Positions 33,870 to 43,481 of a stretch of DNA of 64,000 nucleotides are shown here, piece after piece. Numbering within the stretch: position 1 is the stretch's first letter; every line of letters begins with the position of its first letter. The position numbers and the translations under genes were made by a program. The notes under the pieces were generated by a model. That model did not search any database. It saw only the letters and a list, made by a program, of their open reading frames with translations, and was not told the DNA's origin. This stretch comes from Bacteroides ovatus (lineage in GTDB: Bacteria > Bacteroidota > Bacteroidia > Bacteroidales > Bacteroidaceae): assembly GCF_001314995.1 (NCBI RefSeq), contig NZ_CP012938.1:2418001-2482000 (forward strand). The letters are read 5' to 3'.

Positions 33870-35483
33870 ATGAGTGCTCCTGTTCTGAACGGTCCTTTTG
33901 TTTTGCCGATGTTCCGCAGTTTCGTGCCGCGGAAGATGCAACCGTGGATTTATCTTTTCATAGCCGTCACCTTCCAACTTTCGGGAGGTGTCTATTTGGG
34001 TGCATTGAATCAGATGATCGGCAGCATGTCACTGATGCGGGAGGATATTTTAATGTGCATGTATGCCAACCTGGCCGGTATGGCGATCTACTTTCCGTTA
34101 CTGTTCCGCATGAAGTTTCGTTTTACCAATAAAACCCTGCTTACATCGGCCGCACTGGGAGTATTACTCTGCAACCTGATAGCACCGCATATCACCTTTC
34201 TCCCTCTATTGTGGTTGGTCTGCTTCATCGAAGGTATGTGCAAAATACAGGGAACTTTCGAGTGTATGTCAAACATTCAGCTGTGGATGACTCCTAAACG
34301 GGAGTTCACCGTTTTCTTTCCCTGGCTTCATATTGTTATTTTGGGAAGCATCCAGCTATCCGACCTGATTACGACCCGTTTGATGTATCATTATCACTGG
34401 ACATACATGAACCTGTTCGTTGCCGGTCTGATGCTGATTGTCTTATTGATACAGTTCACTTGTGTGAAGCATTTCCGGTTCATGCGCAAATTTCCTCTGT
34501 TTGGTATCGACTGGCTGGGCGGGATACTATGGGCTGCCTTATTAGCGGAAATCGCCTTCCTCTTCAACTACGGAGACTGGTACGACTGGTGGAACAGCCC
34601 GGTCATCCGCCAACTGACCATCGTGATTTTCATCACTTTAGGAATTTGTATTTGGCGCATGATGACCATTCGACACCCATTTCTCGAACCAAAGATGTGG
34701 ACGTACCGCCATTTTTTGCCTTTATTGGGATTAGTCACTTTAGTGGAAGCGTTCCTCGCCACGGAGCACGTGCTGGAGGAAGTCTTTTACGAGGAAGTAA
34801 TGAAATATGAAGAACTGGTCAGTTCCCAACTCGATTGGCTTGCCATTGTCGGTATCGTATGCGGTTGTGTGTTTTCGTATTGGTGGATGCACGTCAAGCA
34901 GTATAATTATGTACGCCTGGTCATTGTCGGCTTTATCGGGTTGATCGGTTACCTGATCGGTTTCTACCTGACTTTATCCACCGACATCCATATTTCACAG
35001 CTTTACCTGCCGACCGTATGTCGGGGCTTCGCTTATGCCGTATTGAGTGCTACTTTTATGGTGTGTCTGGAGGAAATTATGACTTTCCAGCATTTCTTCC
35101 AGGGATTAAGTGTGTTCAATATGCTGCACATGGTAGTAGGCGGCGTAGTGGGAGCCGCAGTCTATGCACAGGGATTGGCGTATTATGTTCCCGACAATCT
35201 GGCCCGTTACGGTTCAGCCATCGATCATGTAGCTTTCAGCAGTAGTCCGTTCAATCTGGGTCACTATATGGAAGAGTTTATCAGTCAGATGATGGAGATA
35301 AGCATCAAGCAGATTTACGGCTGGGTGGCTTATGCCTGCATTTTCCTCTTCCTATTGTTATTGCTCTACGATTTCCCGGTTCGACGCTCATTAAAAAGTA
35401 TGCCAAGCTGGAAAGAGGTGGCAAGGGAGGTGAAAAATACGTTCTGGCGGACAACACACATGCCGTCGGAGAAAGAAAAATAG
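33870..35483 (+). CDS. MFS drug efflux transporter, EmrB/DHA2-like
   Basis: This 537-residue protein has about 14 predicted membrane helices, the DHA2 number, with a helical loop about residues 300-325 rich in Glu. Typical MFS motif A is weak; 'FRMKFRFTNKTLL' occupies the loop 2-3 position. It resembles the Bacteroides group of EmrB relatives encoded with an EmrA adaptor and TolC, exporting toxic or amphipathic compounds by proton exchange; the substrate is not readable. AT-rich direct repeats (TTTTAATTTTCAATTCTTAATTTTCAATTCTT) lie just before the start. The gene ends the operon and shares a terminator with the convergent acyltransferase gene. Confidence 0.88.
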   Translation: MSAPVLNGPFVLPMFRSFVPRKMQPWIYLFIAVTFQLSGGVYLGALNQMIGSMSLMREDILMCMYANLAGMAIYFPLLFRMKFRFTNKTLLTSAALGVLLCNLIAPHITFLPLLWLVCFIEGMCKIQGTFECMSNIQLWMTPKREFTVFFPWLHIVILGSIQLSDLITTRLMYHYHWTYMNLFVAGLMLIVLLIQFTCVKHFRFMRKFPLFGIDWLGGILWAALLAEIAFLFNYGDWYDWWNSPVIRQLTIVIFITLGICIWRMMTIRHPFLEPKMWTYRHFLPLLGLVTLVEAFLATEHVLEEVFYEEVMKYEELVSSQLDWLAIVGIVCGCVFSYWWMHVKQYNYVRLVIVGFIGLIGYLIGFYLTLSTDIHISQLYLPTVCRGFAYAVLSATFMVCLEEIMTFQHFFQGLSVFNMLHMVVGGVVGAAVYAQGLAYYVPDNLARYGSAIDHVAFSSSPFNLGHYMEEFISQMMEISIKQIYGWVAYACIFLFLLLLLYDFPVRRSLKSMPSWKEVAREVKNTFWRTTHMPSEKEK

Positions 35484-35523
35484 GAAGACTGTTTACCTGT
35501 ATATTTATTGAACTGATAATCAA

Positions 35524-35583
35524 TAGAGTTTATGCCACCCGGCTACGAAAACAAACTGCCGTAGCTATCCGGCATAAACTCTA
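35524..35583. terminator. bidirectional terminator with nested hairpins
   Basis: TAGAGTTTATGCC pairs with GGCATAAACTCTA, and inside it CCGGCTACG pairs with CGTAGC-TATCCGG. T and A runs lie outside on both sides. It separates the MFS gene from the convergent PUL. Confidence 0.85.
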
Positions 35584-35609
35584 CCTTTTTCTAACTAGTC
35601 ACTTACCTT

Positions 35610-36725
35610 CTATATCTTTATAAATAGTTGCTTTTTGTACAGCCCCCATACAATCAGATAATTGAATCCGATAAACAGAAGGGCGTAAATCAGAGAGGCC
35701 AGATGAGCATCGGGAAGAACGCTCCAAATAGAAGTGTAAATCTTCTCCTGCAAGCTACTCTCCCCAACTGTAATTACCTCCAGCAAAGTAGCTAACACAC
35801 CGGCCACTATATAAATAAACAATGGATTCGTACCAAAAACATGGAAAGGATATCCCCATTTCTGCTTTTTACGAATATCAATCAGCCAGGTGAGAAACAC
35901 AAGCAACAAGGAAGCAAAACCACAAGTCACCAGCACAAAAGTCGGACTCCATACTTTCTTATTCAACGGACAGCCGTAACTCAACAACCATCCTGCAAAC
36001 AAAAGAGCAATACCCAGTATGGAGATCTGCAACAGCCGGTGATGGATTTCAGTCTTCTCCCGCAAAATATTTCCGCAGAAATAACCGATAATCACTTGCG
36101 CAATGCACGGCAAGGTACTCAACAGGCCTTCCGGGTCGAAAAAGATACGCCCGCCATCCGGCAACCACTCCCGATACAAATGGGCTTCTCCGAATAGTGT
36201 GCGATCTGTAACGGCAATAATATTCTGTTCGGAAAGTTCAAATCCGTGTCCCAAAGCCAGCAAGATGGAATAACCTGCCAGAATGATCCCGGAGATCCAT
36301 GCCAGATTTGCCGGACGCCGGACACCCACAATCAGCAAGGAACCAAAGAAATAAGCCAATGCCAACCGCTGCAACACTCCCAGAATACGTATGTGCGAGA
36401 AAGGTTGTTCTACTCCTGTGCACACCAACGAGAACCAGGAAAGAAAAAGTCCCAACAAAAACAAGATCACCGTGCGCCGTACCAGTTTGATGATAAAACC
36501 GCGACTGAAATGATGATCGAACCGGGATAAGGCAAAACTCATGGAAACGCCCATTATAAACATGAAGAACGGGAAGACCAAATCAGTCGGAGTCAGTCCG
36601 TTCCATTCGGCATGTCGCAAGGGTGCGTAAATGGATTCCCATGTTCCGGGGTTGTTCACCAAAATCATTCCGACAATGGTGATTCCCCGGAGTATATCTA
36701 ATGAAAGTAAACGTTCTGATTTCAT
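35610..36725 (-). CDS. DUF5009/NagX-like membrane acyltransferase (heparan-alpha-glucosaminide acetyltransferase type)
   Basis: The 371-residue protein starts 'RLLSLDILRGITIVGMILVNNPGTWESIYAPLRHAEWNGLTPTDLVFPFFMFIMGVSMSFALS', the conserved opening of the HGSNAT/NagX family, and has about ten membrane helices. Human HGSNAT moves acetyl from acetyl-CoA to the amino group of terminal glucosamine. A His/Asn-containing first loop ('HAEWNGLTP') carries the likely active residue. In Bacteroides these genes accompany hexosaminidases, as here, where it lies 21 bp after a GH20 gene. I infer acetylation or transport of an amino sugar released by the GH20 enzymes. Confidence 0.82.
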   Translation of the reverse strand: MKSERLLSLDILRGITIVGMILVNNPGTWESIYAPLRHAEWNGLTPTDLVFPFFMFIMGVSMSFALSRFDHHFSRGFIIKLVRRTVILFLLGLFLSWFSLVCTGVEQPFSHIRILGVLQRLALAYFFGSLLIVGVRRPANLAWISGIILAGYSILLALGHGFELSEQNIIAVTDRTLFGEAHLYREWLPDGGRIFFDPEGLLSTLPCIAQVIIGYFCGNILREKTEIHHRLLQISILGIALLFAGWLLSYGCPLNKKVWSPTFVLVTCGFASLLLVFLTWLIDIRKKQKWGYPFHVFGTNPLFIYIVAGVLATLLEVITVGESSLQEKIYTSIWSVLPDAHLASLIYALLFIGFNYLIVWGLYKKQLFIKI

Positions 36726-36746
36726 ATTGTTCTTAGTGTACCGGGA

Positions 36747-38375
36747 TTAAAGAAATCCCGGTTTGGTGAAATAGAATCCATTCGCATTCAACCATTTAAC
36801 ATGCCATTTCAGGCGATTGGTAAAATCAATCCAGTTACGGCTACTTCCCCACGCCAACTCCGAAAATGCTTGAAGAGAGGGAAACACGTGCTGGCCAAAC
36901 TTCCGTTCATTAGGAATCATCTCCGTCCATACACAAGCCTGGAAGCCTAATACATTTTGCTTCACGATGCCGGGAAACTGGGGTTCGAACTCGAAGTTAT
37001 ACAAAGAGCTTAATCCTTCGTCTGAAGGCGTTGCACTCAAATAGAAACGGGACCATTCCATGAATATAATCGGATAACCTTTCTGGGTAATCTTTCCCGG
37101 CTGATCGGGCAGCCAGTCTCGCCAATAAGTATAAATCAAATCCTGTGGCTCTTTTTCAAGAAAAGCATCGTCCCATCCCATCACTTTCTTGCCTTTACCC
37201 TTCACATAGTTCGTCATAATCTTCACAAAACGGTTTTGCAGTTCATCCACTTTCTGATAACCTTCCTGCTGCATCAATCGCTGACAAACTTCACACTGTT
37301 CCCAGTTATCTTTCTCCACTTCATCTGCTCCGATATGGAAATATTCCGAAGGGAAAATCTCGACCATCTCATCAATGATGGACTGCACGAACTGATAGTT
37401 CTCCGGACGCGAGGGACAGATAGGATAAGAGAATTCTTCTCCCCATCCGGCTTCTCCCGTGCACGACAACTCGGGATAGACTTTGATAGCCGCCGAGAAA
37501 TGACCTGGCATGTCAATTTCGGGTACAATATCGATCCCTCTTTCCAACGCATAACTTACCAAACCTTTCATCTCTTCCTGCGTATAATGACCACCATATT
37601 GAGAACCGTTTCTCACGAAACGGGGATCTATCTCATAGTTATAATCCTGTTGGGAAAGTTCTACGCATCTCTTGTCATATTCGTCAAAGTCGCGCCAGCT
37701 GCCTTCCTGCGTCAGCAACGGATATTTTTTCACTTCAATGCGCCAACCCTGATCGTCCGTCAGATGCAAGTGAAGCTTGTTTATCTTGTAGAAAGACAAA
37801 CAGTCTATCACCTTTTTCAGATAATCAACCGTAAACATGTGGCGGACTACATCGATATGAAATCCGCGCCAATCATATTTGGGAGCATCTTTTATATCGA
37901 CCATCGGAAGATATTTAGCACTTCCGGAAGTGAAGAAATTTGCTTGTTCGAGCGCTTGTCTCAATGTCTGGATTCCCCAGAGAAGTCCGGTTTCCGTTGA
38001 ATAATAAACGCAGGCTCCCTCTTTGGTAACGGTGAGCCGGTAAGCCTCTTTTGCCAAATCCGATTCCTGTTTCACACGGATAAAGGCACGATCGTTGGAG
38101 GCATCACTGACGGAAAGAGAAAGTTTCTCTTCCAGGGTGGATTTCAACAGTTGCGACGTGGAAGCCGGAATGTTCTGGCTGACTGTTACATTCTGCGGGA
38201 GAGAGACAACCGATTCTTTATAATCGACTCTTTCCGGCAAAGGCATCACCGACAGGCGGGTGGGCACTCGCTCCGGGTAGTTCGCGTTATCATTATCATT
38301 GCACGACAACGATGTGATCGCACCTATTCCCAACAAGAATAATATTCCGGTTCTTTTTATCTTATCATAGTTCAT
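36747..38375 (-). CDS. GH20 beta-N-acetylhexosaminidase (intact)
   Basis: The 542-residue enzyme has a lipoprotein signal ('AITSLSC', about Cys 25), a GH20b N-terminal domain (about 40-155) and the GH20 TIM barrel (about 160-520). The catalytic Asp-Glu pair is in 'YFHIGADEVEKDNWEQC' at about residue 350. 'KLHLHLTDDQGWRIEVKKYP', 'RGIDIVPEIDMPGHFSAAI' and a C-terminal Trp-rich 'QACVWTEMI' are also present. It removes terminal beta-linked GlcNAc or GalNAc from host glycans by the substrate-assisted mechanism. It follows the interrupted GH20 gene by 20 bp, so polarity from the IS66 insertion upstream could reduce its expression. Confidence 0.95.
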   Translation of the reverse strand: MNYDKIKRTGILFLLGIGAITSLSCNDNDNANYPERVPTRLSVMPLPERVDYKESVVSLPQNVTVSQNIPASTSQLLKSTLEEKLSLSVSDASNDRAFIRVKQESDLAKEAYRLTVTKEGACVYYSTETGLLWGIQTLRQALEQANFFTSGSAKYLPMVDIKDAPKYDWRGFHIDVVRHMFTVDYLKKVIDCLSFYKINKLHLHLTDDQGWRIEVKKYPLLTQEGSWRDFDEYDKRCVELSQQDYNYEIDPRFVRNGSQYGGHYTQEEMKGLVSYALERGIDIVPEIDMPGHFSAAIKVYPELSCTGEAGWGEEFSYPICPSRPENYQFVQSIIDEMVEIFPSEYFHIGADEVEKDNWEQCEVCQRLMQQEGYQKVDELQNRFVKIMTNYVKGKGKKVMGWDDAFLEKEPQDLIYTYWRDWLPDQPGKITQKGYPIIFMEWSRFYLSATPSDEGLSSLYNFEFEPQFPGIVKQNVLGFQACVWTEMIPNERKFGQHVFPSLQAFSELAWGSSRNWIDFTNRLKWHVKWLNANGFYFTKPGFL

Positions 38376-39587
38376 AACTTATCTACTTTTGTGGATTAAT
38401 CTACTTTGAGAGTGCTTGTTACACTCTCTTTATTTAAATAAAACAGTTTCGCTTTCACAACGGAAGCATCACAGGCTACGGGAGCTTTCCAAAGTTCCGA
38501 ACGAAGGGTCGGTTCCGTGCCATCGGTCGTATAGCGTATTTCACCTCCCCGGATAGGGGTACTGGCATGGAGTTGCCCTTCTTTGATGCAAAGTCCGGGA
38601 TGAGGTAAACGGAAATTGATACTTCGGGACGCCCAGTGAGGCATTTCTTTCTCACTCACTTTGGAGTAGAACAGGCCCAGTTCTTTATTGAAAGCCTGAC
38701 GTTCTTTCTCTCCTGTTAAAGTGCTCCAGGCGGGAAAAGCGTTCCAACCGCGTTCCACCAATCCGAGGATTTTGGGGAAGGTGTAATATTCCACCCATTC
38801 AAAATCACGGATGGTTTCAGCAAATAATTGTGCCTGCACTCCCTGGATATGTTCCTTTCCGGAAGCGGTCAAAGTCGTTTTTCCCTTTCCTGCGATGTCC
38901 GGATCGACCGGATTGCCTGCCATATCGGTACGCGAAGAACGATAAATGCTATATGGAAGCATGGAGAAACCTTTGGACTCGTCAACATATCCCGCCCACG
39001 AGAGACCTCTTTCGTCGGGATGAGCGTCATAGGCCAAATCCAGATAAAAATTGTTCACGTTGCAGAGAATCACCGGATATCCTTTGTTGGCTATCTGGTA
39101 AGGTATTTCATCCGCTTCCCATTCAGGAACCGTATTCCAGCAATACACTCCTGCTGCAAGTTGGTTCAAATGCCGATCGGTTGCTTCCGGATGTCCCAAC
39201 GCTACTTCCTGCCAGCCGCTGAATTGCAAATGATGTTGTTGCAGATAGTCTGCCATCTTCGTAATATAGTATTCAGACAGTTCGTGGGCACTTGTCATCC
39301 CGTTTTCATCCATAAACGTCCGGCAGACAGGAGAACCCATCCAGGCTCCTTCGGGTACTTCATCGCCACCTAAATGAATCGTAGTCAAAGGTACCTCCGC
39401 TTCCTCATACATGGCTATCAACTCACGAATCACTTTTTCCATAAACCGGTATGTAGAAGGCAATGCTACATTCATGACATTATCCGTATAAGACTGCGCG
39501 GAAACATAACGGGAAGTGTCCTGTGCGTCACTTAATAAATATTCGTTGGCCTTTTCAGGGGCAGTATTCACATACTTATGATAGCGC

Positions 39588-39595
39588 GCTTTCAT
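39588..39595. repeat. 8-bp target-site duplication, left copy
   Basis: GCTTTCAT directly precedes the IS end at 39596 and is identical to 42125-42132. IS66 elements make 8-bp duplications. Confidence 0.95.
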
Positions 39596-39671
39596 GTAAG
39601 CGTCTCCGCGATTCTATCTTGTCGCCCTTTTTTCATTCTTATATTTTTGCTATGTATAAAAATGAAGCATT

Positions 39672-40076
39672 ATGGATTTAGCAGAAAATCGATTTGGAAA
39701 AACTTGGAAACATTTCCTTGAAGCATTGAAAGTAGACTACAATTGTTCTTTAGCCGATGTTTGCCGCGATCAGCATACCACTTTTGGTGGTATGAGTTCC
39801 TGGATGTCCAGACGGGGCTATAGCGTTAAACAAGCCAAGGCAGATGTGGTCCGTGATTATTATGGCGGCGTTGAACCCTCCCAACCGACAACTTCCTCTC
39901 CTTCATTCACTCAAATAGCACCCGCCATGTTGTCGGAAGAAGAGTTTAGTCTTGCCGGGATCACAATCACCTTTAACAGTGGAACCACCATTTCGGTCAA
40001 ACGGGCCACACCCGGTGGTGTTATTAAAATGTTGCGCGATTACGAAAGAAAGGAGGGAGATCCATGTATTCTCTAA
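39672..40076 (+). CDS. tnpA: IS66 accessory protein TnpA
   Basis: This 134-residue protein has an N-terminal helical DNA-binding-like region ('WKHFLEALKVDYNCSLADVCRDQHTTFGGMSSWMSRRGYSVKQAK') and the small C-terminal 'FSLAGITITFNSGTTISVKRATPGGVIKMLRDYERKEGDPC' segment that is typical of Bacteroides IS66 OrfA proteins. It is needed for transposition in IS66 elements, with an unclear biochemical role. It overlaps tnpB by 13 bp, a usual coupling arrangement. Confidence 0.85.
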   Translation: MDLAENRFGKTWKHFLEALKVDYNCSLADVCRDQHTTFGGMSSWMSRRGYSVKQAKADVVRDYYGGVEPSQPTTSSPSFTQIAPAMLSEEEFSLAGITITFNSGTTISVKRATPGGVIKMLRDYERKEGDPCIL

Positions 40077-40414
40077 CATCAGCCAATCGATACTATCTGT
40101 ACCAGGGCTTTGTTCGTATGAACCTTGGCATTGACGGTTTATTCAAAATTATACGATCGGAAATGAAGGACTTGTCTCCCGTTTCCGGAGATATCTTTTT
40201 ATTCTTTGGTAAAAACCGACAAAGTGTAAAAATACTGCGTTGGGATGGCGATGGCTTTCTTCTGTACTACAAGCGCCTCGAAGGTGGAAGTTTTGAGTTA
40301 CCGACATTTAACCCCAATACAGGTAATTACGAGATTTCTTATCAGGTTTTGTCTTTTATCTTAAATGGAGTGTCATTAAAGTCTGTACGGTTGAGAAAGC
40401 GTTTTAGGATCTAA
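40064..40414 (+). CDS. tnpB: IS66 accessory protein TnpB
   Basis: The 116-residue protein matches IS66 Orf2: 'YLYQGFVRMNLGIDGLFKIIRSEM...GDIFLFFGKNRQSVKILRWDGDGFLLYYKRLEGGSFELP'. This family is required together with TnpA for IS66 transposition. The start lies inside the end of tnpA. It differs clearly from the TnpB of the second IS66-type element at the right end of the window, so the two elements belong to different subgroups. Confidence 0.92.
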   Translation: MYSLTSANRYYLYQGFVRMNLGIDGLFKIIRSEMKDLSPVSGDIFLFFGKNRQSVKILRWDGDGFLLYYKRLEGGSFELPTFNPNTGNYEISYQVLSFILNGVSLKSVRLRKRFRI

Positions 40415-40500
40415 TTCAACATTCTGATTATTAGATATTTGCGCTAAAGATATCATCCGGTTTATTTGGCCAATTCGTTGATTTTTTATATCTTTATGCC

Positions 40501-42066
40501 ATGAAAAAGGATGAGATCATAGAGTTATTGAAGGAACAAATCAAGGGATTACGAGATGACAACAACAGACTCTTGGACCAAATAGATGCTTTGATAAAGG
40601 AGGTTTCTTCCCTTAAAGAGGCACTCCTTCAAAAAGGCGAATCTCTTAGCAAGCAACAGCGCCTTACTAAGGGACTCGCCAAACTTGTATCCAACACATC
40701 CGAACAGCAACAGGCTCCCCAATCTGCCATATCCGAAGAGGAGCGACAGAAGATAGAAGCGGAAAAAGCAGATAAGCGTAAAGCAAGAAAGAACAATGGG
40801 GCCAAACGTGACATGCATTATGAGATGGAGGAAGAAGAACATGTCGTTTATCCCGATGATCCCGATTTTGACATCAATAAGGCCCGGTTGTTTACCACTG
40901 TTCCCAGAATATGCGTCCGCTATGAATGTGTACCCATGCGCTTCATCAAGCATGTCTACAAGATACACACCTATACGCAAGAAGGTCGCCTGTTTGAGGG
41001 AAAAACACCGGCTTCGGCCTTCTTGAATTCCAGCTATGACGGTTCATTTATTGCCGGATTGATGGAATTACGTTATATACAATCGCTACCTGTTGAAAGA
41101 ATCATCAACTACTTCGAGAGTCATGGCTTTACGCTGAAGAAACCTACGGCTCATAAGTTGATAGAGAAAGCCTCAAACCTCTTCGAAAATCTTTATAAGT
41201 GCATCCGGCAGACAGCTTTGAGTGATCCTTATAAGGCAGCCGATGAAACCTATTACAAAATACTCGTCCCAGAAAAGAACAGCAAGGGAAAAGGAGTCAG
41301 GAAGGGATACCTTTGGGTGGTTGTCGGCATAAACACCAGGATGATATACTTGCTCTATGATGACGGCTCCCGGTCTGAAAGAGTTATTCTTAACGAATTA
41401 GGCAGTTGCAAAGGTATCATACAAAGCGATGGTTACTCACCTTACCGGAAGCTCGAAAGCGATGCTTATCCCAATATCACACGCATCCCGTGCTTGCAAC
41501 ATATAAAACGGAAATTTATAGATTGCGGTGAGAAGGAGCCGGATGCAAAAAGAATCGTGGAGCTGATAAACGCACTTTATCAAAACGAGCATAAGCATAA
41601 AGTTGGGGTTGAGGGATGGACGGTAGAACAGAATCTTATGCATCGAAAAAAGTATGCGCCGGACATACTCGGAGAAATAAAAGATGTGCTTGATGAAATA
41701 GAAGAACGGGGGGATTTATTACCTAAGAGCGAACTGCAGGAAGCCATTACCTATCTTCGCAATGAGTGGAATGCAGTGGTGGACATCTTTAATTATGGTG
41801 ACACTTATCTGGACAACAATATGGTTGAACGGATGAACCGGTACATATCCTTATCTAGAAAAAACTCATTGTTCTTCGGCAGCCATAAGGGGGCCGAACG
41901 AGGCGCCATACTCTATACGATAGCACTCACTTGTAGGATGCATAAAGTGAATCTATTTGAGTATCTCACGGATGTGATAAACAGAACAGCCGAATGGCAA
42001 CCGAACACACCAATTGAAAAATACAGGGAACTGCTTCCTGACAGATGGGAAAAGGCTAATGACTAA
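40501..42066 (+). CDS. tnpC: IS66 transposase TnpC
   Basis: The 521-residue DDE transposase has a leucine-zipper-like coiled coil (about 5-65, 'LLKEQIKGLRDDNNRLLDQIDALIKEVSSLKEALLQKG'), a linker, a helical IS66 N-terminal domain ('RYIQSLPVERIINYFESHGFTLKKPTAHKLIEK') and the catalytic core. DDE candidates are in 'AADETYYKIL', 'IIQSDGYSPYRKL' and 'YLDNNMVERMNRYISLSRKNSLFFGSHKGAERGA' (the last conserved block). It appears full length, so the element may be active. A hairpin covers the stop codon. Confidence 0.95.
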   Translation: MKKDEIIELLKEQIKGLRDDNNRLLDQIDALIKEVSSLKEALLQKGESLSKQQRLTKGLAKLVSNTSEQQQAPQSAISEEERQKIEAEKADKRKARKNNGAKRDMHYEMEEEEHVVYPDDPDFDINKARLFTTVPRICVRYECVPMRFIKHVYKIHTYTQEGRLFEGKTPASAFLNSSYDGSFIAGLMELRYIQSLPVERIINYFESHGFTLKKPTAHKLIEKASNLFENLYKCIRQTALSDPYKAADETYYKILVPEKNSKGKGVRKGYLWVVVGINTRMIYLLYDDGSRSERVILNELGSCKGIIQSDGYSPYRKLESDAYPNITRIPCLQHIKRKFIDCGEKEPDAKRIVELINALYQNEHKHKVGVEGWTVEQNLMHRKKYAPDILGEIKDVLDEIEERGDLLPKSELQEAITYLRNEWNAVVDIFNYGDTYLDNNMVERMNRYISLSRKNSLFFGSHKGAERGAILYTIALTCRMHKVNLFEYLTDVINRTAEWQPNTPIEKYRELLPDRWEKAND

Positions 42067-42087
42067 AAAGGGATCATTAGCCTTTTT
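42051..42087 (+). terminator. terminator hairpin at the end of the IS66 transposase gene
   Basis: AAAGGCTAATGA and TCATTAGCCTTT pair across the stop codon and are followed by a T run, so transcripts from tnpC should stop before the inverted repeat. Confidence 0.8.
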
Positions 42088-42124
42088 ATTTTAATACACT
42101 ATATAGAATCGCGGAGACGCTTAC

Positions 42125-42132
42125 GCTTTCAT
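42125..42132. repeat. 8-bp target-site duplication, right copy
   Basis: GCTTTCAT, identical to 39588-39595, directly follows the right inverted repeat of the IS66 element. Confidence 0.95.
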
Positions 42133-43481
42133 GGACACGATTGCCGCACGGGCATGTCCCGGAGACTCAATCTCCGGAATCACACGCACATGTCTTTGAG
42201 CTGCATAACGCAATAAATCGATAAATTCTTCACGGGTGTAATATCCGTTGCCGGAGGTAGCTGCAGACGGATCATAGTTGCCATCGTAGCCCGGATATAA
42301 ACATTCCAGTTCATCCGTGGTATGTCCCCGGCGTGCGCCAACCGAGGTCAATTCTTCCAAGCCGGGAATCTCCAGACGCCAGCCTTCATCATCCGAAAAA
42401 TGGAAATGCAGTACGTTCAGTTTATAAGAAGATATTACATCTACCAGCTTTTTCAGATGTTCAACAGTCGTAAAGTTCCTGGCAATATCGAGCATTTGCC
42501 CGCGATACGGCAAGTCGGGATAATCGCGGATGGAGAGAGCTTCCAAACGAAACGGCTTTTCCTGACCTTTCAACAGGGAGAGCAAGGTTTGCGTCCCATT
42601 GAAAATGCCATGTGAAGTGGAAGCTGAAATATTTATCAGCCCGTTTCCCGTATCAATCCGATAATATTCGCCGTTCACTGCTGTTTCCCGTTCCGGCAAA
42701 TAATCCAGATGAACTGTTACCGGTGCTTCGGATACAACTTCCAGGCCATGGATGGTTGCCAGCTTTTCTTTCAGTAATTCAGCTTCGTTGGCAAAATCGG
42801 GATGGAAAGTCAGTTTTACTTTATTTTCTATAGCAAAACCCTCTTTGCCGGTAGCCGGCACCGCTTCTTTCACTGACGGAAAAATATCAGTTTGCTGCAA
42901 CTGGGCTGTAGTCTCCAACGCCAAATTCGAAGCATATATCTTATCAGGTGCGGGATACCAGTCTTCTGTCTCCATTCCTTTCAGCGGCTGTATGGTCAGT
43001 CCGACAGGCAAGGGAATACCTTGCTTACTGCCTGACTGACTCACCCAGTAAGTGCCTTCGGGAGCATGTGACATTTTTTTCAATCCGTTGGTACAACAGA
43101 ATTTGACGGTCAACGAATCTCCCGGAGCCAGTGGTTGAAAATTTTCTGCCGGATACATCCGGAAGAAGTTCGCATTCACCACTTCCACTTTGACCGGAGC
43201 AGACTCTTCCTGCAGAATCTCACGAGGCAGCTGCGAATAATAGATGATCCAATCCTTTTCTAAAGGAACATCTGAGATGTTCTTCAGGACAAATGAATTC
43301 TCATAGTAACCGGGCTGTACTTCCACAGCTCCCATCTTCCAAGTCAATGACACGGGGGCTTTCGCCCCGTCAGTCGATTTACAACCGGAAATGACCAGCA
43401 GGAGGCACAGACTTCCCCATATTATATATAGCATATTTCTCATAGGCTTTCCTGTTTTTCTATATATCATTCTTTTAGGTA

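Larger units (their letters stand above)
39596..42124. mobile_element. complete IS66-family insertion sequence inside the GH20 gene
   Basis: The 2529-bp element has perfect 22-bp terminal inverted repeats (39596-39617 and 42103-42124) beginning GTAAGCGTCTCCGCGATT. It carries the three IS66 genes tnpA, tnpB and tnpC, all right-pointing and intact, opposite to the disrupted gene. Identical 8-bp target copies flank it. The perfect repeats, intact genes and unmutated target duplication suggest a recent insertion. Confidence 0.97.
38396..43470 (-). pseudogene. GH20 beta-N-acetylhexosaminidase split by an IS66 element
   Basis: The N-terminal part (42121-43470) encodes a lipoprotein signal (lipobox ISGC), a beta-sandwich and GH20b region, and the first half of the TIM barrel to 'VIPEIESPGHARAAIVSMKA'. 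The C-terminal part (38396-39595) resumes at 'MKARYHKYVNTAPEKANEYLL' and carries the catalytic Asp-Glu in 'IHLGGDEVPEG', the remaining barrel and a C-terminal chitobiase-type domain ('GGEIRYTTDGTEPT'). The 8-bp sequence at the junction, ATGAAAGC on the coding strand, is present on both sides of the IS. Removing the IS and one copy restores a continuous 845-residue frame. With the insertion the first product stops within four codons of the IS and lacks the catalytic pair, so the enzyme is inactive. Confidence 0.95.

Noticed and set aside
37236..38000. 254-codon ORF on the + strand over the GH20 gene
   Set aside because: It is opposite to the conserved GH20 catalytic motifs and is a shadow.
39672..42066. 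Possibility that the IS66 genes belong to the PUL
   Set aside because: Perfect terminal repeats and an 8-bp target duplication show that they are an insertion splitting the GH20 gene.
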